7,151 nt of DNA from Candidatus Bathyarchaeota archaeon (GCA_020350305.1 CP070709.1:234619-241769); one strand, 5' to 3'. Positions 1 to 5,794 are shown, counted from the first letter of the stretch. The notes: generated by a model from the letters alone, not told the origin. Made by a program: numbers and translations.

Positions 1-151
1 CGCACCTGGCTTCTTGCAGAACCTCTTGAAAGGAAGAAGCCCAAAAAGGGCATCTAAACTTACGGTATTAAATTAGTAATGACATAAAGGGTGCAGGAAA
101 TTTCGACAGTTCTGCACAGGCTGGAAGAGCTCAGCGATGTGCGCGATAGGT
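1..151. other. Left-edge stretch without a certain gene
   Basis: No complete gene fits here. On the plus strand, two frames run in from the edge and stop early. One would end RTWLLAEPLERKKPKKGI before a TAA at 55-57, and the other ends ...SKLTVLN before a TAG at 74-76. Either could be the basic C-terminal tail of a gene entering from the left, and they cannot be told apart. On the minus strand an ATG at 53-51 stays open to the edge (MPFLGFFLSRGSARSQV), but no ribosome binding site precedes it. The remaining ~75 bases before the tldE stop hold one hairpin (91-117) and no obvious T-tract terminator for tldDE. Confidence 0.4.
91..117. repeat. Small hairpin downstream of tldE
   Basis: GTGCAGGA at 91-98 pairs with TTCTGCAC at 110-117, giving eight pairs including one G-U around an 11-base loop. 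It lies 35 bases beyond the tldE stop on the minus strand. No run of T follows it in either direction, so it does not look like a bacterial-type intrinsic terminator. It could mark the 3' end of the tldDE message or be chance. Confidence 0.35.
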
Positions 152-1525
152 TCAAGCAGATGTGATTTTGGCAGATTTAATGGCAATCGAGGGGGAGACA
201 ACTCCACGCAAGGGTCGAGTATCAGCACCAACGCTGGAAACTCCTAGGAAGAAGTCACGCATATTAACACCAATGAGAGTGTTTTTCACCGGATGTTGGA
301 TTTCACCTTTATCAATGAAAAAGCCTTCCATGACGAGGGCGCTGAAATCACCGGTGCTAAGGTTGGGTTGGTCAAAGGTACAGCGGCAAAGAATTCCTTT
401 TCCAGTTTCTGCAATCAAGTCCTCAAGAGTGCCCCTTCCTGGGGTGATTACGAGATTGGAGGGAGCAATAGTAGGAGTATTCTGGTAGGGAGAGCCAACG
501 GAACCAAATGAAGGATTACGACTAGCATTACCTGTATTATCGACTTGCGCCTTATATGCCGTATATGAATTATGAAGAAAATGCTCCAACAAACCCTTTG
601 TGATGATATCTGTCTTTTGCGAGGGATAACCTTCTGCATCAAAGGGCCTAGACTGATTACCGCTGGGGAGTAGCGCGTTATCACTGATTTGGAAGTGTTG
701 TGGAGCAATGGATTGGTGAAGAGAGTCGGACAGATATGACCGTTTCATCTGAATTTCTTCAGCATTGAACGCCCGAGCGAGGCCCAGTCCGAAGAGCCAT
801 TCAATGGCCATGGGCGTAAAGATCACTGGAAGTTGACCACCTTGGATTTTTTTCGGGTTTAATAGATCGACGGTATTTGCTGCAGCGGTTCCCCCAATCC
901 ATTCAGAATCGATTCCTGAAAGGTTTCGTGAAATCTGGAATTCAAAACTGGATGCTTGAGAATTTCCTCCTTTGATTGTGGGATCAGTGGATAGGTCAAT
1001 AAGAGTTTCTTGGTATGCACCATCGATTCCCAGCGAGTTAGTGATAACAGTGAGCGTCGAGTCGATGGTAAGTCCAGCTCCTATCAAAGCCTTTCTGGTA
1101 GTGAGAACTGCACGACATGCATCAACTGCTCGTAGAATCAATTCCTTTGCCGCCTCCATAGACATTTGACTTAATTCTTGATCATAGAGTCCTCCTGGGT
1201 CTGGGTAGGAGCCTCTATGCATTGGGAAACCATGGAGAGCAGCATCTGGGAGAGATACTTTTGCGAGTGTGACCGCTTCCTTAGTGAGAGCTTTGATATC
1301 CATCGGGTCCCGAGTGGTAGCATAGGAAAAGCCTAGTTTCTTGTCCACGATGGCTCGAATCGCACAGCCCACATCATGTTTTTCTTCGGCTGTTTTGATG
1401 GCCCCTTTTTCAACCCGGATAACTATCTTCTTCCGAGATGTAAGATAGGCTTCCACTTGATGAGCACCATGTTTTTCGGCATCTTGCATGATTTGAGCTC
1501 CCAGATCAAAGAGCTCTTTTTCCAT
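152..1525 (-). CDS. tldE: TldE/PmbA-family protein, non-catalytic partner of TldD
   Basis: This 457-residue protein belongs to the TldD/PmbA (U62) family, and its length is usual for archaeal TldE. Family knowledge: TldE forms a heterodimer with TldD that cleaves peptides in the cytoplasm. In E. coli the pair removes the microcin B17 leader and degrades CcdA, while the archaeal substrates are unknown. In the sequence, an N-terminal alpha/beta domain (about 1-215) leads into the C-terminal beta-rich domain. That domain has LPVIFTP at 232-238, NTGNASR at 330-336 and NLSTGDFS at 388-395, the last typical of the PmbA branch. The HExxxH zinc motif present in TldD is absent, which is normal for TldE. 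The ATG at 1525 is preceded 7 bases away by GGAGGG, and the gene begins one base after the tldD stop, so the two are surely co-transcribed and probably translationally coupled. Confidence 0.93.
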   Translation of the reverse strand: MEKELFDLGAQIMQDAEKHGAHQVEAYLTSRKKIVIRVEKGAIKTAEEKHDVGCAIRAIVDKKLGFSYATTRDPMDIKALTKEAVTLAKVSLPDAALHGFPMHRGSYPDPGGLYDQELSQMSMEAAKELILRAVDACRAVLTTRKALIGAGLTIDSTLTVITNSLGIDGAYQETLIDLSTDPTIKGGNSQASSFEFQISRNLSGIDSEWIGGTAAANTVDLLNPKKIQGGQLPVIFTPMAIEWLFGLGLARAFNAEEIQMKRSYLSDSLHQSIAPQHFQISDNALLPSGNQSRPFDAEGYPSQKTDIITKGLLEHFLHNSYTAYKAQVDNTGNASRNPSFGSVGSPYQNTPTIAPSNLVITPGRGTLEDLIAETGKGILCRCTFDQPNLSTGDFSALVMEGFFIDKGEIQHPVKNTLIGVNMRDFFLGVSSVGADTRPLRGVVSPSIAIKSAKITSA

Positions 1526-1526
1526 T

Positions 1527-2909
1527 TTACATCCCTCCTAGGGGTACCTGCCGAATTCGCGCGTGTGGACCTCCAGAGTTATCGGGAACGAGTTGATTCG
1601 CCTTTCCGCACGTGCCTGCAGACATTCCAAAATCATTGCCAATCGCATCAATCTTGTTTAAAAACTCTAGAATCTGCCCCGCTAAAGACACATCTCGAAT
1701 CATCTGGGTTTTTTCACCTTTTTCAATCAAATAACCATAACTTGCTTGAAACATGAATTGCCCTTTCGCTGAATCAGTGTAACCGTAATTATAGTCACAA
1801 AGCAAGATGCCATCCCGCATATCAGCAATCATTTCATCGATGTTCCATTCACCCCGTTCCATCAAAGTATTGCTCATCCGTGGAATAGGCTGAAACATGA
1901 AAGATTGACACCGGGCAGCCCCATTTGGATCCATTCCCATACGCGCCGCGGTTTCCAAACTATGCAACAAATCAGTAAGAATTCCATCCTTGACAAGGCA
2001 CCGTTTTAGAGTCTTAGTGCCCTCCCAATCATATTCAAAAGACCCCCGCCAACTTGATATCGTTGGGTCGTCACTTAGATTCAGAAACTCAGGCCCGACC
2101 TGTTTGCCGAGCATTCCCTCCAATACCGTAGTTTGGGCGACCCAGTTGTCTGCTTCACAGGGATGGCCAAAGGCTTCGTGGACCATAGCAGCATTTAGCT
2201 GGGGATCAACAATCACATCGTACGTACCCCCTTTGGCAGCCTTGGAGGCAAGCAAATCGATAGCTAACTTGGCAGCCTTTTGACCAATTTCACGAGCTCC
2301 CATTTCATCAATGATTTCAAAACCTCCCCGTCCAAACATCTGACCCCACGAGTGTTGCTGAACACCACTCTCCTTTGCAGTAATCCTGAGAAGAAGGAGA
2401 GGCAGCGAGTTTGCCATCCACACACGCGTGCCGAGGGAATTGCTTATGAATAACTGGGTTGTGATGTCACTATAGGTAGTTCGCGTATTTACAATACGAT
2501 TGTCAACGGCTCGGACCTCATCGTCCACCATTCGAACGAGCGACATTTTTTCCTCTAGCGAAACATCCTGAAGCTTCTGTTTCACCTTAAGGCTAACCAC
2601 ATCTTGGAAAGCAGGACCTGACATATCGAATTTCTCAGCTACACGATCATGAATTGCTAACGCAGTCAAGGCTACGTGTTGTCCCATCCGCTTCATACCT
2701 GCAGGGGTCATCTCCGTTGATTGTGCAAACGCCCATGCTCCATCAACAAACGCACGAATACCTGCTCCCTTTAGCTGACCCATCGAAGTTTTCGATACAC
2801 CATCACTAATTTCTAGTTTTGTCTTGTGCGTTTCTTCAATCCGAATATCCACAAAACTTGCCCCAGCATTTAACGCCGCTTGAATCGCTATCTCAGCCAG
2901 ATCTTCCAT
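1527..2909 (-). CDS. tldD: TldD-family zinc metallopeptidase
   Basis: This 460-residue protein is the catalytic member of the TldD/TldE pair, expected to act on small or unfolded peptides in the cytoplasm. The signature zinc site HEAFGH (HExxxH) is at 244-249, in the sequence MVHEAFGHPCEAD. The conserved GGT is at 227-229 and PIPRMSNT at 341-348. A C-terminal GTCGK with Cys434, followed by SGGPHARI (445-452), corresponds to the third metal ligand region known from E. coli TldD. No signal peptide or membrane segment is present and the length is complete. The ATG at 2909 lacks a clear ribosome binding site (upstream on its strand reads GTGCGTGATATGTC), so the leader may be short or initiation weakly SD-dependent. 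A TATA-like box lies about 60 bases upstream. The gene is first in the tldD-tldE operon, divergent from the MFS exporter. The native substrate cannot be read from the sequence. Confidence 0.95.
   Translation of the reverse strand: MEDLAEIAIQAALNAGASFVDIRIEETHKTKLEISDGVSKTSMGQLKGAGIRAFVDGAWAFAQSTEMTPAGMKRMGQHVALTALAIHDRVAEKFDMSGPAFQDVVSLKVKQKLQDVSLEEKMSLVRMVDDEVRAVDNRIVNTRTTYSDITTQLFISNSLGTRVWMANSLPLLLLRITAKESGVQQHSWGQMFGRGGFEIIDEMGAREIGQKAAKLAIDLLASKAAKGGTYDVIVDPQLNAAMVHEAFGHPCEADNWVAQTTVLEGMLGKQVGPEFLNLSDDPTISSWRGSFEYDWEGTKTLKRCLVKDGILTDLLHSLETAARMGMDPNGAARCQSFMFQPIPRMSNTLMERGEWNIDEMIADMRDGILLCDYNYGYTDSAKGQFMFQASYGYLIEKGEKTQMIRDVSLAGQILEFLNKIDAIGNDFGMSAGTCGKANQLVPDNSGGPHARIRQVPLGGM
1533..1538 (-). 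promoter_or_regulatory. Ribosome binding site of tldE inside tldD
   Basis: On the minus strand GGAGGG lies 7 bases before the tldE ATG. It is made from the two glycine codons GGA GGG that come just before the last Met of TldD. Ribosomes finishing tldD therefore pass over the tldE start site, which suits coupled, equal synthesis of two partner subunits. Confidence 0.8.
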
Positions 2910-2949
2910 GACATATCACGCACGCAAATGGTAATTTGTTTCACTGGCT

Positions 2950-2972
2950 GACCCCTATAAGGGTCCCCTATA
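2950..2972. repeat. Imperfect palindrome plus CCCCTATA direct repeat
   Basis: GACCC (2950-2954) and GGGTC (2961-2965) form an inverted repeat around CTATAA. CCCCTATA also occurs twice in direct orientation, at 2952-2959 and 2965-2972, 13 bases apart. The second copy overlaps the TATA-like box proposed for tldDE, and the palindrome lies just downstream of that box on the minus strand. A repressor bound here could block the promoter. The role is inferred from position only. Confidence 0.4.
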
Positions 2973-2976
2973 TAAG
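2967..2976 (-). promoter_or_regulatory. TATA-like box, probable tldDE promoter
   Basis: Read on the minus strand this is CTTATATAGG, close to the archaeal TATA consensus. An archaeal start site about 25 bases downstream would fall near 2946, giving a leader of roughly 37 bases before the tldD ATG. The box is nearly palindromic and could also be read on the plus strand. However, the exporter has a better placed box of its own at 3024-3029. Confidence 0.45.
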
Positions 2977-2990
2977 ATTCTTGCAAGCAT

Positions 2991-3008
2991 GCAAAGAGGC
3001 ATCTTTGC
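2991..3008. repeat. 18-base dyad between the divergent promoters, candidate operator
   Basis: GCAAAGA (2991-2997) and TCTTTGC (3002-3008) are perfect 7-base inverted arms around GGCA. The dyad sits between the TATA-like box facing tldD (2967-2976) and the one facing the exporter (3024-3029). Such a position would let one regulator control both directions. No regulator gene lies in the window. Confidence 0.5.
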
Positions 3009-3015
3009 GGACATT

Positions 3016-3030
3016 AAGAAAACTTTAAGA
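3016..3030 (+). promoter_or_regulatory. BRE/TATA-like promoter of the MFS gene
   Basis: A purine-rich AAGAAAAC followed by TTTAAG (3024-3029) resembles an archaeal BRE plus TATA box. Transcription would begin around 3050, just before the AAAGAGG at 3054-3060. That start would leave the upstream ATG at 3035 outside the message, and this is one of two reasons for choosing TTG at 3068 as the exporter start. The core AACTTTAA recurs in the por promoter at 4891-4898. Confidence 0.5.
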
Positions 3031-3053
3031 GTACATGAGTTCTCGCTTGAAAC

Positions 3054-3060
3054 AAAGAGG
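3054..3060 (+). promoter_or_regulatory. Ribosome binding site deciding a TTG start for the MFS gene
   Basis: AAAGAGG lies 7 bases before TTG at 3068, good spacing for an archaeal Shine-Dalgarno site. The alternative ATG at 3035 is preceded only by TTAAGAGTAC, a weak match. Confidence 0.55.
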
Positions 3061-3067
3061 AATATAT

Positions 3068-4357
3068 TTGGAAACGAAAGCTAGTGAAACAACATTCAGA
3101 AGTTATCTATTCTTCTGGTCTGGACAACTAGCTTCATTGTTGGGATCATCCATTGCACAATTTGTGATTATTTGGTGGATAACTATAGAAACGCAAAGTG
3201 CCGTGTACCTTTCAATTGCTTCCTTTGTTGCTTTCATTCCTCAGGTTATCCTAACCCCTTTTGCTGGTGTGCTCGTGGATCGGTGGAGCCGTAAAGCTTT
3301 GATTGGTATTGTAGATTTCCTGCAAGCTGTAGCTACGGTAGGCCTCATCCTCTTGTTTTGGCTAGAAATAATCTCCATTTGGCAAATCCTAGTGTTGCTT
3401 GCCCTTCGTGGCCTTTTCCAAGCCTTCCACACTCCGGCAGTGAGAGCTATTGTTCCATTGATGGTTCCTCGGCAGAAACTGAGCCGAATGAATGGTTTAG
3501 ATTACCTTTTTTCAGGTGCCATCAATCTGATTGGGCCAATCGTTGCTGCACTTCTGTTTGTACTTTGGAGAATCGATCAAATTCTTTGGGTTGATGCTGC
3601 CACTTTTGCAGTAGCTGTGGTACCTCTCCTCCTAATCAAAATACCATCTGTGAGAAAGAAACAAGAGGTGAGCCAGGATAAGCCTTCCTTCAAAAGAGAA
3701 TTCATGGAAGGCTTGACATTCATTAAAAACGCAAAAGGCCTTCCATCCTTACTAATGCTGGCAACAGCATTAAATTTCTTGCTAATCCCCTTGTTCACTC
3801 TGCTTCCTTATTTTGTACAAGTTGACCATTTTGGAATGGCCGAAGATTTTGCACTTGTCGTTGCAGCTTCAGCAGGAGGAACCCTTGCTGGAGGATTGCT
3901 CATGTCAGTCAAGAAAGAGTTCAAAAGGAAAATGGTTGTGGTTGCATCTTTCATGTACGTTCTCTTCCTAGGGTATGCCCTAGTAGCTCTTACCCCCACA
4001 GGCTTGTTCTGGTTCATGGCGTTAGCCAGTTTGACCATATCTTTTGCCACTCCATTAGTTAACGTATCACTTCGGACAATAATCCAAACGGTTATTCCTA
4101 TGGAAATGTTAGGTAGAGTAACTTCAGTCAACATGACATTAGCCACGGCTGCAATGCCTCTTGGCATGATTCTTTCGGGACCAATTGCAGAATTCATTGG
4201 GACAGCCAATTTTTTCTTAGCCTGTACTGGGTCCGGGATACTGGCACTAACATTGTCTTGGCTCTTCACTGACATCAGAGACGTAGAGGAAATGGAGAAA
4301 AGAAGAGATGCAATGGAAGTGGCTTCGGACCAAAGCAGAGAAAAACTTGTGAGATAA
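3068..4357 (+). CDS. MFS exporter, DHA3/Mef-like (MFS_3 type)
   Basis: This is an integral membrane transporter of the major facilitator superfamily, 429 residues from TTG 3068 or 440 from ATG 3035, a full-length size for 12 membrane helices. Relatives include macrolide efflux (Mef) and enterobactin exporter (EntS) proteins, usually drug or metabolite:proton antiporters. The N-terminus reads FFWSGQLASLLGSSIAQF, a typical first helix of this group. Motif A, GVLVDRWSRK at 67-76 (TTG numbering), lies in the loop between helices 2 and 3. A charged central loop (about 193-218) separates the two halves. QTVIPMEMLGRVTSV at 340-354 is the family's second-half signature. The C-terminal tail is charged and cytoplasmic. 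I prefer the TTG start because it has a well placed AAAGAGG and because the TATA-like box sits almost on the upstream ATG. The substrate is unknown, and the gene is divergent from tldDE with no partner protein beside it. Confidence 0.9.
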   Translation: METKASETTFRSYLFFWSGQLASLLGSSIAQFVIIWWITIETQSAVYLSIASFVAFIPQVILTPFAGVLVDRWSRKALIGIVDFLQAVATVGLILLFWLEIISIWQILVLLALRGLFQAFHTPAVRAIVPLMVPRQKLSRMNGLDYLFSGAINLIGPIVAALLFVLWRIDQILWVDAATFAVAVVPLLLIKIPSVRKKQEVSQDKPSFKREFMEGLTFIKNAKGLPSLLMLATALNFLLIPLFTLLPYFVQVDHFGMAEDFALVVAASAGGTLAGGLLMSVKKEFKRKMVVVASFMYVLFLGYALVALTPTGLFWFMALASLTISFATPLVNVSLRTIIQTVIPMEMLGRVTSVNMTLATAAMPLGMILSGPIAEFIGTANFFLACTGSGILALTLSWLFTDIRDVEEMEKRRDAMEVASDQSREKLVR

Positions 4358-4364
4358 AGGCAGT

Positions 4365-4421
4365 AATACGTTGCATGCATGCCATCAAAGGTGACCAAAC
4401 AAATTACATTAGCAACGTATT
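4365..4421. repeat. 10-base inverted repeat downstream of the MFS gene
   Basis: AATACGTTGC (4365-4374) and GCAACGTATT (4412-4421) are perfect inverted arms separated by 37 bases. The left arm runs into the palindrome GCATGCATGC (4373-4382). A further 7-base pair, ACCATAT (4423-4429) and ATATGGT (4448-4454), follows at once. The block starts 8 bases after the exporter stop and could fold at the 3' end of its message or be a binding site. No T-tract follows the stem, so a classical terminator is unlikely. Confidence 0.5.
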
Positions 4422-4462
4422 GACCATATTGCATTTCGAAGCGTGACATATGGTGCGGAGAG

Positions 4463-4476
4463 AAATAGTTTTATTA
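4463..4476 (+). promoter_or_regulatory. Promoter-like BRE/TATA element of the small gene
   Basis: Purine-rich AAATAG followed by TTTTATTA (4469-4476) fits an archaeal BRE plus TATA box. Transcription would begin near 4498, shortly before AAGGAG at 4505-4510 and the ATG at 4524. The same T-rich stretch could serve as a terminator for the exporter transcript. Confidence 0.4.
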
Positions 4477-4504
4477 TCTTACTCACGTTCTAATGTTCTC
4501 TATC

Positions 4505-4519
4505 AAGGAGAGACGGTGA
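4505..4519 (+). promoter_or_regulatory. Ribosome binding region of the small gene
   Basis: Two Shine-Dalgarno-like matches precede the ATG at 4524. AAGGAG (4505-4510) is 13 bases away, rather far. GGTGA (4515-4519) is 4 bases away, rather near. Together they support a start here over the second ATG at 4536. Confidence 0.45.
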
Positions 4520-4523
4520 ATCC

Positions 4524-4832
4524 ATGGAACGCGAGATGAGCCTCAAGTCTTCTCCATTCTTCTTAAGAAAGATCAAGACTGCACTTCTTAAGGAAGGATT
4601 TCACAACACGCGTTTCCAGTTTTGGAAAAAAGGTCAAATTTTCGGGTTGGTTAAACGATTCTCAATTAAACAACTCCATGTGAGAGGTTTTATCGACGGC
4701 AGCATCAAAGCTGAACTGGAGATATGGAGGTTTCTCGTACCCTTCCATCTCGTTCTGAAGCCAAAGATAGAACCAGCGCTTCAAAAATTGAAGGCGCTAC
4801 TCAAAGAGCATGGTCTTCTCCCGCTCTCTTGA
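4524..4832 (+). CDS. Small basic protein of unknown function
   Basis: I do not recognise this 102-residue protein. It is strongly basic, with 20 Lys/Arg against 8 Asp/Glu, has no Cys, and shows no signal peptide or clear membrane helix. The likely layout is an N-terminal helix (about 11-24), a central run of strands rich in Phe and basic residues (28-72, with RFQFWKKGQIFGLVKRF and ELEIWRFLVPF), and a C-terminal helix (80-96, PALQKLKALLKEHGL). An alternating aromatic and basic face would suit binding to nucleic acid or acidic lipid, but that is only inference. It is a real gene candidate because it has promoter-like and ribosome-binding sequences, fills the space between two well defined genes and has protein-like composition. 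It appears to be transcribed alone, 126 bases before porG. Confidence 0.65.
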   Translation: MEREMSLKSSPFFLRKIKTALLKEGFHNTRFQFWKKGQIFGLVKRFSIKQLHVRGFIDGSIKAELEIWRFLVPFHLVLKPKIEPALQKLKALLKEHGLLPLS

Positions 4833-4836
4833 TGTG

Positions 4837-4854
4837 ATTTCTAGATCTTCTTTT
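4837..4854 (+). terminator. T-rich 3' end, possible terminator of the small gene
   Basis: ATTTCTAGATCTTCTTTT begins 4 bases after the stop at 4832. Archaeal termination commonly needs only a T-rich stretch on the coding strand, and this one ends in four T. It contains TCTAGATC but no long stem. Confidence 0.3.
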
Positions 4855-4889
4855 GGCGGAATCGCGCATCTAGTTCAGAGTGGGTAAGC

Positions 4890-4904
4890 TAACTTTAAAA
4901 GTTA
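4890..4904 (+). promoter_or_regulatory. Palindromic TATA-like promoter of the por operon
   Basis: TAACTTTAAAAGTTA has perfect 7-base inverted arms around a single A, and its centre TTTAAAAG reads as an archaeal TATA box. Transcription would begin near 4923, giving a leader of about 36 bases before porG. A box buried inside a palindrome could also be an operator, where a dimeric regulator would compete with TATA-binding protein. AACTTTAA is shared with the exporter promoter. Confidence 0.5.
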
Positions 4905-4945
4905 CAGAAAGGTGTATATGCATCTTTCAGAAAGGACAAAGGAAT

Positions 4946-4952
4946 GGAGTGA
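4946..4952 (+). promoter_or_regulatory. Ribosome binding site of porG
   Basis: GGAGTGA lies 6 bases before the TTG at 4959. An in-frame TGA at 4950-4952 rules out any earlier start, so TTG is the first usable codon. The site overlaps a two-codon ATG GAG TGA reading frame at 4944-4952. Confidence 0.7.
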
Positions 4953-4958
4953 CCATAT

Positions 4959-5519
4959 TTGGCATCTTTACAAGAGATTCGGTGGCACGGTAGAGGCGGG
5001 CAAGGAGCATGGACGGCAAGCGAACTGCTCGCTAAAGCCGCCATACTAGAGGGTAAATACATACAATCATTTCCAGAATTTGGGCCAGAACGTATGGGGG
5101 CGCCTATGCGTGCCTTCACCAGAATCAGCGATGATCCCATCAAACTGCATTGTGGCATTTACACACCGGGCGTCGTGGGCGTCCTCGATCCAACTCTGTT
5201 GAAGACGGTTTCGGTGGCTGAGGGGCTTGGTGAAGATGGTGTTCTTGTTGTAAATACGAGAGAAAGCCCCGTCGAACTTAGAAAGCAGCTAGGCCTTGTC
5301 GGTCGTAAGCTGTGGACGGTCCCTGCAACAGATATCGCGACCAAAATTTTGGGGAGGCCTATCACTAACACTGCTATGCTGGGGGCTGTAGCCCGTGCCT
5401 CAGGAATGATTGATTTGAAGAGTCTGGAAAAGGCTGTGGGAGAGCGATTTCCAAAAAAACTCGCTGAGAGAAACATTGAGGTTATAAGAGAGGCATACAA
5501 GGAGGCGAGATCAGGATGA
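4959..5519 (+). CDS. porG: Pyruvate:ferredoxin oxidoreductase, gamma subunit
   Basis: This 186-residue protein is the gamma subunit of the four-subunit archaeal/thermophile-type enzyme, corresponding to the gamma domain of the fused bacterial PFOR. The holoenzyme converts pyruvate, CoA and oxidised ferredoxin to acetyl-CoA, CO2 and reduced ferredoxin in the cytoplasm. The sequence shows IRWHGRGGQGAWTASELL near the N-terminus with the diagnostic GRGGQG at 11-16, then SFPEFGPERMGAPMRAFTRIS at about 37-57. VGVLDPTL follows at 73-80 and a conserved TNTAMLGAVARASG near 137-149. Length is usual for PorG. It starts with TTG because an in-frame stop lies just upstream and GGAGTGA is well placed. Its TGA overlaps the porD ATG by four bases (ATGA), so translation of the two is coupled. 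The same fold serves 2-ketoisovalerate oxidoreductase, but the PorA sequence downstream points to pyruvate. Confidence 0.95.
   Translation: MASLQEIRWHGRGGQGAWTASELLAKAAILEGKYIQSFPEFGPERMGAPMRAFTRISDDPIKLHCGIYTPGVVGVLDPTLLKTVSVAEGLGEDGVLVVNTRESPVELRKQLGLVGRKLWTVPATDIATKILGRPITNTAMLGAVARASGMIDLKSLEKAVGERFPKKLAERNIEVIREAYKEARSG
5501..5505 (+). promoter_or_regulatory. Ribosome binding site of porD within porG
   Basis: GGAGG lies 10 bases before the porD ATG at 5516, inside the last codons of porG. It supports the overlapping start. Confidence 0.7.
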
Positions 5520-5794
5520 CCACTGGAAAGAAAGGCTGGAAAGAGATTCCGATCGGTGGAGTGTGCTGGAGGCCGACAACAGATTACCTTACGGGAGACT
5601 GGAGAACGTTCAAACCGGTACGAGACAAGGAGAAATGCAACAAGTGTCTGATTTGCCACGTGTTTTGCCCAGATGGTGCAATCACTTGGAATTCGGAGAC
5701 CGAAGACATAGGGTTCGACTACGATTTCTGTAAAGGATGCGGCATATGTAAAAATGAGTGCCCACGAGAAGCAATTGAAATGGTACTTGAGTAA
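5516..5794 (+). CDS. porD: Pyruvate:ferredoxin oxidoreductase, delta (ferredoxin-like) subunit
   Basis: This 92-residue protein carries two [4Fe-4S] clusters and passes electrons from the PorB cluster towards free ferredoxin. Two full CxxCxxCxxxCP motifs are visible: Cys41, 44, 47, 51 and Cys72, 75, 78, 82, each followed by the usual (D/R)xAI turn. Upstream lies the PorD-specific lead TGDWRTFKPV at 26-35. All eight ligands are present, and length and layout are normal for PorD rather than for a free ferredoxin. It overlaps porG by four bases, and porA follows 15 bases after its stop. Confidence 0.95.
   Translation: MTTGKKGWKEIPIGGVCWRPTTDYLTGDWRTFKPVRDKEKCNKCLICHVFCPDGAITWNSETEDIGFDYDFCKGCGICKNECPREAIEMVLE

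Noticed and set aside
39..51. GCCC-AAAAA-GGGC stem near the left edge as a terminator
   Set aside because: The stem is only four pairs and no T-run follows on either strand.
1376..1756. Plus-strand reading frame across the tldD/tldE junction
   Set aside because: It is antisense to two family members with clear motifs, with no start context of its own.
3808..4449. Long minus-strand reading frame opposite the MFS gene (213 codons)
   Set aside because: It mirrors the transmembrane coding strand, has no ribosome site, and its sequence resembles no protein family. The plus-strand exporter has clear motifs throughout.
4524..4832. The small protein as a ribosomally made peptide precursor for TldDE
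   Set aside because: It has no Cys, few Ser/Thr, no leader/core division and a folded-domain pattern, and it is transcribed apart from tldDE.
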